64,000 bases of DNA from Bradyrhizobium sp. JYMT SZCCT0428 (GTDB lineage Bacteria > Pseudomonadota > Alphaproteobacteria > Rhizobiales > Xanthobacteraceae). The stretch covers positions 1 to 64,000 of the forward strand of contig NZ_JAFCLS010000041.1 in the NCBI RefSeq assembly GCF_018131075.1, in the 5' to 3' direction. Position 1 is the first letter of the stretch. Each line of letters starts with the position of its first letter. Below, piece after piece: positions 43,580 through 51,887 of this stretch. A program made the translations under genes and the position numbers. The notes below the pieces were generated by a model. It saw nothing but the letters and a program-made list of their open reading frames with translations, had not been told where the DNA came from and did not search any database.

Positions 43580-43745
43580 GTGCGAGGCAACCATGCGAGA
43601 TCCTTGCTCGGGAGCGCTTCCTCTCCGAAGGCGCGCGCTCCAATGCAACATGTTGCGCAGGAAGACTGTTCAGAATTGTTCGCACTCTCGATAATGCGAT
43701 GGCTTCGGTTTCAGATAGCTGCTGCTGATCGAACGGCCGGATGAT
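43580..43745 (-). pseudogene. ERF-family gene, short N-terminal remnant
   Basis: DNA here matches 32666-32735 over about 70 bases, with shared strings CATGCGAGA, CCTTGCT and GGGAGCGCTT in the same order. The reading frame is destroyed. It is another decayed copy of the ERF start region. Confidence 0.5.
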
Positions 43746-43999
43746 CATGGTGCATTTGACCGACCACGTTGCTTCGGCGATGCAACGTGGTTGTGCGGCA
43801 TTGGCCTTGCACCGTTCGCGCGCCGCACGATCCCGATATGGATTAGCCGTACTTATACGGAGACGACGCGTCTCAAGCGAGTTACCCCGAAATTGCTGCC
43901 GTAGGCGATCCGAAATTGCTTCGGCGACTCAGCGTGTTGCTTGGCGATTACACCGGTATCGTACGGGTTAACGATGATTGCCAAAACTTTGCATAAACA
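43746..43999. other. Spacer upstream of the pilin gene
   Basis: No gene recognised. The promoter candidate for flp1 lies at its right end. Confidence 0.35.
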
Positions 44000-44028
44000 T
44001 TGACTTAGCCCCCGCCTTAACACAAAAT
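44000..44028 (+). promoter_or_regulatory. Candidate sigma-70 promoter of the flp/tad locus
   Basis: TTGACT (44000-44005) and CAAAAT (44023-44028) are separated by 17 bases, about 80 bases before the first pilin start. Only the -35 box is a good match, so this is tentative. Confidence 0.3.
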
Positions 44029-44106
44029 TTACCCAGTGGCTTTCGGACAGCTCCGCACCACTGAATTGGAATTTCAAAACTTAACATCAATTTGGAGGCG
44101 TATAAT

Positions 44107-44304
44107 ATGCGTAATTTCCTGAATGACATGAAATCCCTCTCCAAGGACCAGGACGGCGTGGTGTCGTTCGAATACATCATCGTCGCGGCTTGTATCATCG
44201 GCGCAGTTGTTGCGGCGTTCGGTACGGGAGCAGGTGGTGCTATCGCGACGGCCCTGACCGGCGGGATCACCTCGATCACAGCCGCTTTCACCGCGGCAGT
44301 TTGA
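44107..44304 (+). CDS. flp: Flp family type IVb pilin, 65 aa
   Basis: The structural subunit of a Tad pilus. ATG 44107 follows GGAGG. The prepilin leader ends at the processing motif DG|VVSFEYIIVAA: cleavage after Gly, and Glu-Tyr at mature positions 5-6 as in Flp pilins. The hydrophobic helix AACIIGAVVAAFGTG follows. The mature peptide is about 46 residues. It is first gene of the pilus locus and is followed by a strong hairpin (44324-44347), which may raise its level over downstream genes. Two other flp genes are at 44489 and 57904. Confidence 0.95.
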   Translation: MRNFLNDMKSLSKDQDGVVSFEYIIVAACIIGAVVAAFGTGAGGAIATALTGGITSITAAFTAAV

Positions 44305-44323
44305 TAAAGCCATCTGACCCGGA

Positions 44324-44347
44324 GGGGGGCATCGGAATGTGCCCCCC
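44324..44347 (+). terminator. Hairpin between flp1 and flp2
   Basis: GGGGGGCA pairs perfectly with TGCCCCCC over a short loop (TCGGAATG), followed by AGTTTCTCTAGTTTCT, a partly T-rich tail. It is likely an attenuator or partial terminator that leaves the first pilin mRNA more abundant. Confidence 0.65.
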
Positions 44348-44488
44348 AGTTTCTCTAGTTTCTAATGTGACCTCACCTTAAGTTTATTAATGTGCCCTCG
44401 CGTGTTCTTGAGGCATTTCATGAATTGGATTGCTCCCGCGGCTTCGGCTCTGAAAGTTCTGCCTTCGGTCAAAAGAAGGATTCCTCCG

Positions 44489-44704
44489 ATGTCGAGTTAT
44501 CATGCTAACGCCACCGACGCGTTGAAGCGTCTGCGCTCGGAAAAGGATGGCGTGGTGTCGTTCGAATACGTGATCGTTGCGGCCTGCATCGTCGGCGCAG
44601 TGACTGCTGCTTTCGGTACGAGCGCTGGTGGAAATGTCGCGACCGTGCTGACGAGCGGGATCAGCACGATCGTCGCCGCTATCAGCAGTGCCGTCGGCAG
44701 CTAA
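44489..44704 (+). CDS. flp: Flp family type IVb pilin, second copy, 71 aa
   Basis: The frame is open from 44390, but ATG 44489 (MSSYHANATDALKRLRSEKD) gives a normal pilin. The leader ends in KDG and the mature part starts VVSFEYVIVAACIVGAVTAA, with the Glu-Tyr pair. Between the third copy (57904) and this one the leader segment DALKRLR is shared. The three pilins differ mainly after the hydrophobic helix. Confidence 0.93.
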   Translation: MSSYHANATDALKRLRSEKDGVVSFEYVIVAACIVGAVTAAFGTSAGGNVATVLTSGISTIVAAISSAVGS

Positions 44705-44771
44705 TACATCCGCTGGGCTCAAGGAGGCACGGGGGAGATCTGTTACGATATTTTTTTAAGGCGTGCGTTTG

Positions 44772-45278
44772 ATGAGTTGGATTGTTCCCATAACCTCGTT
44801 TCTCGAAATCCTGTTGTTGCTCTACGTCGCAACGATCGATGTCGCGACACGATTGATCCGAAATGAAATTTGTCTGGCGCTGGCGCTCCTCGGGATCGTC
44901 GGTCAGCTCGCCAACCCGGTGCAAGTTGCCGAATCGCTCATCGCTGCGACAATCCTGTTCCTGCTGCTGCTGGTCATCTACCAGCGAAGAATGATTGGCG
45001 GCGGCGATGTTAAGCTGCTGGTCGCCTTGGCGATCGGTCTGCCCTTGGTCGGCGTGATCCAATTGTTGACTGTAACTGCGCTGGCCGGCGGCGTTCTTGC
45101 CCTGGTGCATCTGATTATGCGCGTGCTGCCACAACCCCGGCTGGCGCCCGCGGGATCGTCGTTCGTACGCCGGGTCTACGCGGTAGAGCGCTGGCGCCAT
45201 TTGCGACACGCACCGCTTCCTTACGGTGTTGCCATAGCGTGCGGTGGTATTTGCACCGTTTTCAGCAAAGGACTCTGA
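44772..45278 (+). CDS. cpaA: Prepilin peptidase CpaA/TadV, 168 aa
   Basis: An aspartyl inner-membrane peptidase (A24 family) that removes the leader from Flp pilins and TadE-like pseudopilins. Six hydrophobic segments. The two catalytic aspartates are in ATIDVATRLIRNE (first cytosolic side) and IGGGDVKLLVAL (the GxGDVK motif). It lacks the N-methyltransferase domain of PilD-type peptidases, as usual for TadV. The frame also allows GTG 44763. It is 67 bases after flp2. Confidence 0.92.
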   Translation: MSWIVPITSFLEILLLLYVATIDVATRLIRNEICLALALLGIVGQLANPVQVAESLIAATILFLLLLVIYQRRMIGGGDVKLLVALAIGLPLVGVIQLLTVTALAGGVLALVHLIMRVLPQPRLAPAGSSFVRRVYAVERWRHLRHAPLPYGVAIACGGICTVFSKGL

Positions 45279-45279
45279 C

Positions 45280-46176
45280 ATGTCATCTTCTTTGCGTCTC
45301 TCGATCATCATGGTGTTGTTGCTCGCAACCACTGCGCTCGGGCTGATTACCTACAACATGAACCAGTCGAAAGTGCAGGTCCCGGTAGTAGAGGTCACGG
45401 TGAAGGCGCCGGAGCCGCTGACTGTCGGGTACTTTGTCGCGGCCCGTCCGCTGCCGAGAGGGACGCTGGCGCGCGATGAAGATTTTACAGTGCGCTCGGC
45501 GCCGTCGGGTAGTGTTCCAGCAGGAGCGATCCTCGATACGCCCGACGCCAAGATCGGAATTCGCGGATCTCTGGTTCGCAGTTTCCTCGACACTGGCAGT
45601 GTGGTCACATCCGAAGACATATTGCGCCCGCGAGAACGGGGTTTTCTCGCCAGCGTCCTGGCACCGGATAGCCGTGCCGTCAGCATCAACGTTGATGCGG
45701 CGTCTGGTGTCTCTGGCCTGATCTGGCCGGGTGACTATGTGGATGTCGTTTTGATCCAAGAGCCGACGACAGCGGGCGAAGACAAAACAGCTCAACAGCA
45801 TGGCACGCTGAGCGAAACCGTTGCTCACAATGTTCGAATTGTCGCGATTGACCAGGAGATCGTGCAAGGTGGCCCATCCAACAACTCCGCGGCAGGTAAG
45901 GTAGCCCGCACCGTATCGTTGCAGCTGGCGCCAGAGCAGGTCAAGAAAGTCATCGTTGCAGGACAGCGCGGAAAGCTCACCTTGGCGGTACGGTCAGCGG
46001 TCGATCGCCAGGATAGCGGGGACGCGGACACCACGGTGGTGGTCTATGCGCGCAATAACGGCACGAAATACTCAGTCAGGAGAGACGATGCAGGGATTGC
46101 ACGCCCTGTGTTGAGCAGCAATGCGTCGCCGGTAATTACCCCATCAGCGCCGGTCGCTTCGGCCGTACGTCGGTAG
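45280..46176 (+). CDS. cpaB: Flp pilus assembly protein CpaB/RcpC, 298 aa
   Basis: An N-terminal membrane anchor (LSIIMVLLLATTALGLITYN) is followed by a SAF domain at about 50-115 (VAARPLPRGTLARDEDFTVR) and the RcpC core (LAPDSRAVSINVDAASGVSG, then GLIWPGDYVDVVLI). It acts in the periplasm and supports the secretin. It starts directly after cpaA. Unusually, the secretin gene does not follow it here; cpaE does. Confidence 0.92.
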   Translation: MSSSLRLSIIMVLLLATTALGLITYNMNQSKVQVPVVEVTVKAPEPLTVGYFVAARPLPRGTLARDEDFTVRSAPSGSVPAGAILDTPDAKIGIRGSLVRSFLDTGSVVTSEDILRPRERGFLASVLAPDSRAVSINVDAASGVSGLIWPGDYVDVVLIQEPTTAGEDKTAQQHGTLSETVAHNVRIVAIDQEIVQGGPSNNSAAGKVARTVSLQLAPEQVKKVIVAGQRGKLTLAVRSAVDRQDSGDADTTVVVYARNNGTKYSVRRDDAGIARPVLSSNASPVITPSAPVASAVRR

Positions 46177-46188
46177 GAGGAGGTAGTG

Positions 46189-47388
46189 GTGAGCGTTAAC
46201 ATGGCTATCGCAAGTCCGCCTGAAGAAACTGCGTCTCTTGCAACTCGCAACCAAATCGTCTGTTTCGTAAATGACGAGCTTAGTGCAGCGGCGCTGCGCA
46301 AAGGCCTCGAAGGCAGCAACCTGACGATCAGGCGTGGCACGATCCGCAATGCCATAAAGATGCTCGAGACCGACACCGAGCTATTCGCCCTGGTGGCAGA
46401 CATCAGCGGAATCGATGATCCATTTACGGAACTGGAAAGATTGGCCAGCGTCTGCCCGCCCGATGTCCAGGTGTCGCTGATCGGTGAGAGCAGGGAGATC
46501 ACCTTCTACCGCGAGCTTATGGAACTCGGCTTAACGGAGTACCTTCCGAAGCCGCTCACGCGCGATATGGTACTGCACCAGCTACGTCCGAAGTTGCTTG
46601 GCGACGTGGCGCCCGGTGCGGCCGATCGCGGCGGGCATGTGATCTCGATCTGCGGCGCGCAGGGGGGCGCTGGAGCAACCAGTATCGCTATCAATCTCGC
46701 ACTGCAACTGGCAGAGACGACAAAGGCCAAAGTCGCGCTGCTCGACCTTCATCTACAAAACGGCGAAACGGCTGTGATGTTGGGTGTTCGGCCTGGGCCG
46801 GGGCTGCGCATCGCTCTGGAAAACCCGATGCGGGCGGACACCTTATTCCTCGAACGCGCGGCAATCGAGATCAACGAGCGCGTTTGCCTGATCTCCGCCG
46901 ATGAGGACCTGGATGCGCAGCTGGACATCACTGAAGCGGGAGTGAGACACGTGCTGGGTCTGCTCCGCCAACGGTTCAATTACATCGTTGTCGATATTCC
47001 AGTCCCGTTTCCGCCATCGATCCATCCGGTGATCATGCTTTCTCGCCATGTGCTGGTGCTGCTGGAAGCGGAGGTGACCGGACTTCGCAATGCCCATGCA
47101 CTCCGCACCGCCGTTACCAACATCGCCGGTAAGGATCGGGTCTTTACCTTGCTCAACCGGGCCGATCGTCCCGGGGGCCTTCCCAGGGCCACGATTGTCA
47201 AAGCCTTGGGGGCGGAACCGGACATGGTGATCCCCGATCTCGGCAAGGGGATGACCCAGGCGGTCAATCTCGGAATCCCAGCTCTGAAGCACGTATCAAA
47301 ACTGCGACGTCACCTCGCCCCGATTGTACGGGAGATTGCTGGTGTCGGTGCCCAGCGGAAGGGATGGTTCAGGAGGCTGTTCGGGTGA
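46189..47388 (+). CDS. cpaE: Pilus assembly ATPase CpaE/TadZ, 399 aa
   Basis: GTG 46189 sits six to seven bases after AGGAGGAGG, better spaced than ATG 46201. Residues 15-135 form a receiver-like domain (response-regulator fold without a clear phospho-acceptor). Residues 150-370 are a ParA/MinD-type ATPase. The nucleotide loop reads GAQGGAGATSIAIN, lacking the signature lysine at the KGG position and the later lysine, as in atypical TadZ proteins. It locates pilus assembly at the cell pole. It follows cpaB directly and overlaps cpaF by 4 bp. Confidence 0.92.
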   Translation: MSVNMAIASPPEETASLATRNQIVCFVNDELSAAALRKGLEGSNLTIRRGTIRNAIKMLETDTELFALVADISGIDDPFTELERLASVCPPDVQVSLIGESREITFYRELMELGLTEYLPKPLTRDMVLHQLRPKLLGDVAPGAADRGGHVISICGAQGGAGATSIAINLALQLAETTKAKVALLDLHLQNGETAVMLGVRPGPGLRIALENPMRADTLFLERAAIEINERVCLISADEDLDAQLDITEAGVRHVLGLLRQRFNYIVVDIPVPFPPSIHPVIMLSRHVLVLLEAEVTGLRNAHALRTAVTNIAGKDRVFTLLNRADRPGGLPRATIVKALGAEPDMVIPDLGKGMTQAVNLGIPALKHVSKLRRHLAPIVREIAGVGAQRKGWFRRLFG

Positions 47389-48830
47389 CGAAAAAATTTG
47401 GCACGCGCGAACGCGACGACATCACCGCCCGTCTGCCTGCATTGACGCCGAGGGACGGCGCGCCAACTCGTTTGCCTGCATTGACGACAAGCCGCGACGA
47501 AGCTTCGACCGAGCCGCCCGTGATGCCAGCCTCGCAGCGCGAGCGAGAGGTGATGCCGGCTTCGCATCGCGAACGCGTCACGATGCCGGCTTCGCTGCGC
47601 GAACGGGTCATTGCGCAGATTGAGCCATCGGTGGCGGCAACTGTTTCGCGCGATGTTCTTCGCCAGCAGATCGAGGAAATCATCCATGGCATCGCCAATC
47701 AGGACCGGCTCGAACTGTCAGGTCGCGAGCAGTTTCAGCTAGCGGACGAGATCGCGGACGACATGACCGGCTACGGGCCGCTCCGTCCGCTCCTGCTGGA
47801 TGAATCGATCAACGACATCATGGTCAACGGACCAAGTAACATTTATGTCGAGCGACGCGGCAAGCTGGAACGGATCGCGATACGATTCCGCGACAATGAT
47901 CACATCGCCTCGGTGGCGCAGAAGATTGCCGCGCAGGTTGGACGGCGCATTGACGAATCCAGTCCGATGGTGGATTGCCGCTTGCCGGACGGCAGCCGGG
48001 TCAACATCATCTTCCCGCCGCTGGCGATCCATAGCCCCTGCATTTCCATCCGGAAATTTCCAAGTCGCCGCCTGGACATGGCCGGAATGATCAAGAACGG
48101 CTCGATGACCTCGGCCATGGGACAATTGCTGGAGATCGCCGGCCGGTGTCGGCTCAATGTTCTGGTCTCCGGCGGTACCGGCTCCGGCAAGACGACGCTG
48201 TTGAACGCCATGAGCCAGTTCATTGATCACACTGAACGAATTGTCACCATCGAGGACGCGGCAGAGTTGCAGCTTCAACAGCCTCACGTGATTAGCCTGG
48301 AGACCCGGCCTCCGAGCCTCGAAGGCACAGGGCAGGTGACGCAACGCGACCTGGTGTGGAATGCGCTGCGGATGCGTCCTGACCGGATCGTCGTAGGCGA
48401 AGTGCGCGGCGCTGAAGCGTTTGACATGTTGCAAGCGATGAACACCGGCCATGATGGTTCGATCTCCACGGTGCATGCCAACTCTGCCCGCGACGCCCTG
48501 ACCCGTATTGAAAACATGGTGCAGATGGGACAGCCAAACCTGCCGCTGCGGGCGATCAGGTCTCAGATCGTCGCTGCGTTGGATGTCATCGTGCAAGTGG
48601 AACGCATGCGGGATGGACAGCGTCGCGTTGTCCAAATCAGCGAGGTGATCGGCCTGGAAGGCGATGTGATCACCACCAATGACATTGCAGCGTTCGAGTA
48701 CGAACAGGAAGATGTTAACGGGCGGATATCGGGCTCCTACAGGTCCACCCCCGCAGTCCCGAAATTCAAGAGCCGTCTCGTCTATTATGGGCTTGATCGA
48801 GCCTGGGCCGAGGCCATGAGGCAGCTATGA
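47385..48830 (+). CDS. cpaF: Pilus assembly ATPase CpaF/TadA, 481 aa
   Basis: The secretion ATPase that drives pilus extension (and retraction in Tad systems). GTG 47385 overlaps the cpaE stop. Residues 1-85 are an unusual low-complexity head holding repeated decapeptides (VMPASQRERE, VMPASHRERV, TMPASLRERV) and two longer repeats (TRLPALT). The conserved core follows: GYGPLRPLLLDESINDIMVN, Walker A in GGTGSGKTTLLNAM (about 263), Asp box VTIEDAAELQ and Walker B/His box VGEVRGAEAFDMLQAMNTGH. It is active-looking throughout. Confidence 0.95.
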   Translation: MTKKFGTRERDDITARLPALTPRDGAPTRLPALTTSRDEASTEPPVMPASQREREVMPASHRERVTMPASLRERVIAQIEPSVAATVSRDVLRQQIEEIIHGIANQDRLELSGREQFQLADEIADDMTGYGPLRPLLLDESINDIMVNGPSNIYVERRGKLERIAIRFRDNDHIASVAQKIAAQVGRRIDESSPMVDCRLPDGSRVNIIFPPLAIHSPCISIRKFPSRRLDMAGMIKNGSMTSAMGQLLEIAGRCRLNVLVSGGTGSGKTTLLNAMSQFIDHTERIVTIEDAAELQLQQPHVISLETRPPSLEGTGQVTQRDLVWNALRMRPDRIVVGEVRGAEAFDMLQAMNTGHDGSISTVHANSARDALTRIENMVQMGQPNLPLRAIRSQIVAALDVIVQVERMRDGQRRVVQISEVIGLEGDVITTNDIAAFEYEQEDVNGRISGSYRSTPAVPKFKSRLVYYGLDRAWAEAMRQL

Positions 48831-49759
48831 CGACGGAGTTTTTGACTATCGTTGATCTGGTGCTCCTGATATGCGCAGCAGCCGTGACGTTGTGGCTCGG
48901 CGCTCGACAAAGCCGCATGGATAGACAGGTAACGACAGCTATTCCAACCTCAAATTCGGAGAGCCTGCCCTCCATTCGTCGGTTGGAGGCCGGGTCCCGG
49001 TGGCAGTTTCTCCACCGCTTAGCCAATTTTCAAACTGGGATAGCTTACGCCTGGCACCCCGCGTATCCGCTACTTGCCGGTGTCATCGCGGCAGCGGCAA
49101 TCTTTTATGCCAATAGCCTGCTGAAATTTTCTACCCTCTACGTGTCTCTCGCGGCTGCGATTGTGGCCATCATGGTGGTGCGAGGTCTTTTTGGATGGCA
49201 GCAACATCGCCTCGCCAATAAACTTTTTCAGCAGCTACCTGACACGATCCAGTTGGTGACAAGTACGGTTCGATCCGGGCTGCCTGTGAACGAGGCATTT
49301 CGCACCATCGCTCGCGAGATGCCGCAACCAACCGCTGGGCAGTTCGCCATCGTATGCAGCGAAGTGACGATGGGGAGATCTCCAGAGGAAGCTGTAGAAG
49401 CTGTCTATCAGCGAACGCAAGTGACGGAGTATGGGATCTTTGCGGTGACACTTGCAGTCCAGCTGAAGTCAGGTGGCAGCTTGACCGAAACGTTGCAGAC
49501 ACTGGGAGACACTGTGAGGCAGCGTGTTGCGCTCGCTGCTCGCGCGAAGGCTCTGGCAGGAGAGGTGATCTTTTCCTCTCGCGCACTTTCAATCTCGCCC
49601 ATTGTTGTAGGTGGGTTACTATACCTGATCAATCCGCAAACAGTTGATCTGTTGTTCTACGATCCGACCGGAAACGTGCTCCTGGCTTACGCGGCAGCCT
49701 CGGTGATTATCGGAACCCTTGTGATACGCTGGATGGTCAGAAGGGAGACCGAACTATGA
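48827..49759 (+). CDS. tadB: Pilus inner-membrane protein TadB, 310 aa
   Basis: A type II secretion F-domain protein, part of the inner-membrane platform. N-terminal hydrophobic segment (TIVDLVLLICAAAVTLWLG), two central spans (AWHPAYPLLAGVIAAAAIFY and following), then the T2SSF domain (QLPDTIQLVTSTVRSGLPVN; LTETLQTLGDTVRQR) and C-terminal spans. It overlaps cpaF and tadC by 4 bp each, so these are translationally coupled. Confidence 0.93.
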   Translation: MTTEFLTIVDLVLLICAAAVTLWLGARQSRMDRQVTTAIPTSNSESLPSIRRLEAGSRWQFLHRLANFQTGIAYAWHPAYPLLAGVIAAAAIFYANSLLKFSTLYVSLAAAIVAIMVVRGLFGWQQHRLANKLFQQLPDTIQLVTSTVRSGLPVNEAFRTIAREMPQPTAGQFAIVCSEVTMGRSPEEAVEAVYQRTQVTEYGIFAVTLAVQLKSGGSLTETLQTLGDTVRQRVALAARAKALAGEVIFSSRALSISPIVVGGLLYLINPQTVDLLFYDPTGNVLLAYAAASVIIGTLVIRWMVRRETEL

Positions 49760-50667
49760 CTTTTGGTTTCAGTTTGATCGCCCTCGCCATAGCACTTGCG
49801 GCTGCGACCTCCGTGTTAATCATCCACGAACTGCACATTCGTGCGTTGAACACGCGGGTGTCAAACGCCGTGATGGGCGTTCCTGACCGGTCAGCATCCT
49901 TCGGAGACATGACGGGCTGGCTTTCAGCGCTCGGGATGCGGTATCGGCGCTTCTACTCTGCAGAAAATCTGGACCAGCTACGAACGATCGTTCAAGCGTC
50001 AGGCTTCAATCCTCATCGAACCTTGCCGATCTGGATTGGTGTCAAGACTGTCAGCATGTTCTTGTTTCCGATCATTGGCTTGTTTGTCGCGCAGCTTTCA
50101 GGAAAGTCCCTGACCGATGGGCTGATCTTCATGCTCATTGGCGTGGTGATCGGAATTATGGGGCCGCGGTTGATCCTGTCGGTGCTGAGACGGCGCTTCA
50201 ACGCCGGCATCCGGCTAGGCACGCCGGATATGATCGATTTGCTGGTTGTCTGCAGCGAAGCGGGAATGGGTCTGGAGAGCGCGCTGGAACGCGTAGCGGA
50301 AGAAATGAAGCGGACCAATCCTGCGATGGCCCGGGTCTTGTACAGCCTGCTTGATGATCTCCGGGTATTGCCAAATCGCAGCGACGCATTCGAGAAAATT
50401 GGATCTACGTCCGAAGGACTTCGCCGGTTCGGCACCATGGTCAGCCAAAGCATGCAATATGGAACGCCGTTGAGCCAGGCGCTGCGCAGTATCGCTGTCG
50501 ACCTCCGGCGAGAACGCATTACCAACCTGGAAGAAAGAGCACACAAGCTGGGTGCCAAGCTGACTATTCCGATGGTGTTGTTCATGCTTCCAGCCATGTT
50601 CATCATTTTGGGCGGAAGTCCGTTTCTGCACCTCATACGTACATTCGCCAGCTTTGGGATGAAATAA
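49756..50667 (+). CDS. tadC: Pilus inner-membrane protein TadC, 303 aa
   Basis: The second F-domain platform protein. It has an N-terminal span, two central spans (VKTVSMFLFPIIGLFVAQLS; LIFMLIGVVIGIMGPRLIL), the T2SSF domain with PDMIDLLVVCSEAGMGLESA and a C-terminal span (PMVLFMLPAMFIILGGSPF). It starts within the tadB stop and is followed after 3 bases by a methyltransferase gene. Confidence 0.93.
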   Translation: MTFGFSLIALAIALAAATSVLIIHELHIRALNTRVSNAVMGVPDRSASFGDMTGWLSALGMRYRRFYSAENLDQLRTIVQASGFNPHRTLPIWIGVKTVSMFLFPIIGLFVAQLSGKSLTDGLIFMLIGVVIGIMGPRLILSVLRRRFNAGIRLGTPDMIDLLVVCSEAGMGLESALERVAEEMKRTNPAMARVLYSLLDDLRVLPNRSDAFEKIGSTSEGLRRFGTMVSQSMQYGTPLSQALRSIAVDLRRERITNLEERAHKLGAKLTIPMVLFMLPAMFIILGGSPFLHLIRTFASFGMK

Positions 50668-50670
50668 GCC

Positions 50671-51324
50671 ATGACCATGAGCACGATTACCCTGTCGAAA
50701 AACTGGCCCTACGAGCGGACGATGCAACTGCTTGGCGGCATGTGGTTCATGCTGCTGGCGCTTTTGGTCGCCACAAAAATCGGAACGTCGCTTACCGATC
50801 CCTGGCCGTCGCTGCTGTCGAGTTTTTGCCTCGGCATATTCTACCTGCTCCTGACGGTGTTGATCATCAGCAGGCCGCCGGCAAAGGCGCACGCGACCGG
50901 CCTGCTGCCTCGGATAGCTGCATTCGTCGGCAGCTACATGCCGTGGACGATCAGCTTCTTCGGCAAGACCGACGAAGCGTTACCAAACCTGCTATCCACC
51001 GCTTGCGTGCTGGTCGGCATCATCATGATGCTTGTGACGATCCGGCATCTGGGCAAGTCGTTCAGCCTGGTGCCGCAGGCACGTAGAGTGGTGCAAACCG
51101 GTCCTTACCGATGGATCAAACACCCGCTCTATCTGGCGGAAGAACTCGTGGTCCTGGGTGTCGTGCTGCAATACCTGACACCGCTAACGGTGACACTGCT
51201 GATCCTGCATATCGCCGTCCAGATCTGCCGAATTCTTTTCGAAGAAGACCTGCTTCGGCGCAGCCTCCCTGAGTACTCCAGTTACGAAGCATCACGCTGG
51301 AGATTGATTCCGTATGTTTGGTGA
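50671..51324 (+). CDS. ICMT-like membrane methyltransferase in the tad operon, 217 aa
   Basis: A membrane protein with about five spans and the signature of the isoprenylcysteine carboxyl methyltransferase/phospholipid methyltransferase superfamily: GPYRWIKHPLYLAEELVVLG and, near the end, FEEDLLRRSLPEYSSYEASR. These enzymes use S-adenosylmethionine to methylate lipids or lipidated proteins inside the membrane. ATG 50671 is 3 bases after tadC, so it is almost certainly co-transcribed with pilus genes. TadV-type peptidases lack the pilin N-methylase, so this could modify a pilin or nearby lipid. Substrate unknown; the link is inferred from position. Confidence 0.8.
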   Translation: MTMSTITLSKNWPYERTMQLLGGMWFMLLALLVATKIGTSLTDPWPSLLSSFCLGIFYLLLTVLIISRPPAKAHATGLLPRIAAFVGSYMPWTISFFGKTDEALPNLLSTACVLVGIIMMLVTIRHLGKSFSLVPQARRVVQTGPYRWIKHPLYLAEELVVLGVVLQYLTPLTVTLLILHIAVQICRILFEEDLLRRSLPEYSSYEASRWRLIPYVW

Positions 51325-51401
51325 GTGGTCATGAATGGCCGGCTAGTTATGGAAATGCGTGTTTATCTGCATCGGTCCAACACTGACGCGGAGGGGCCAA
51401 C

Positions 51402-51878
51402 GTGCTGCATTTATTGCCCTGTCGAGATAGGCTCGTGAGCCGTAGAATTTCTTTCATCGCGGATCAGCGTGGCGCCGCCGCGTTGGAAATGCTGGTCGTT
51501 TTCCTTTTCCTGGGGGTGGGCCTGCTTCTGCCACTTGCCGACGTTGCCGCCGCGGGCTTTCGGTTTGTATCCGCGTGGGAGGCATTGCGCGCCTTCGGGC
51601 AAAAGATCCAGTACTCCCCGCCACCGGACATTACCGATTGGGCAGCCTGGAAGTCGGCGCTCCCGACTTCGGTTTCGGGTTATCCGATCAACAATCTCCA
51701 GGTCGTTTGCAGCGATACCATGGCTGCCTGCTCCGCAGGCAACTCTGCTTCGCCCAAGCACTATACATACTCGACGACCGTCACCGTGGCGCCCATCGTG
51801 CTACGAGCGGTGATCTGTCGGAGTGGTAACGGCAATCCCTGTTCGTTCACACTGTCTTACGGTGAACGGTTTCAATAG
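51402..51878 (+). CDS. tadE: TadE-like pilus protein, 158 aa
   Basis: GTG 51402 follows GGAGGGG. The N-terminus carries ISFIADQRGAAALEMLVVFL, a Flp-like processing and hydrophobic motif typical of TadE-like pseudopilins (Gly-Ala-Ala-x-x-Glu). The rest is a short extracytoplasmic domain with two Cys (CSDTMAACS). It is probably cleaved by CpaA and acts as a minor pilus component. Confidence 0.75.
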   Translation: MLHLLPCRDRLVSRRISFIADQRGAAALEMLVVFLFLGVGLLLPLADVAAAGFRFVSAWEALRAFGQKIQYSPPPDITDWAAWKSALPTSVSGYPINNLQVVCSDTMAACSAGNSASPKHYTYSTTVTVAPIVLRAVICRSGNGNPCSFTLSYGERFQ

Positions 51879-51887
51879 GAGTGTTCC

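Noticed and set aside
47739..48635. 298-codon minus-strand frame
   Set aside because: Antisense shadow of cpaF.
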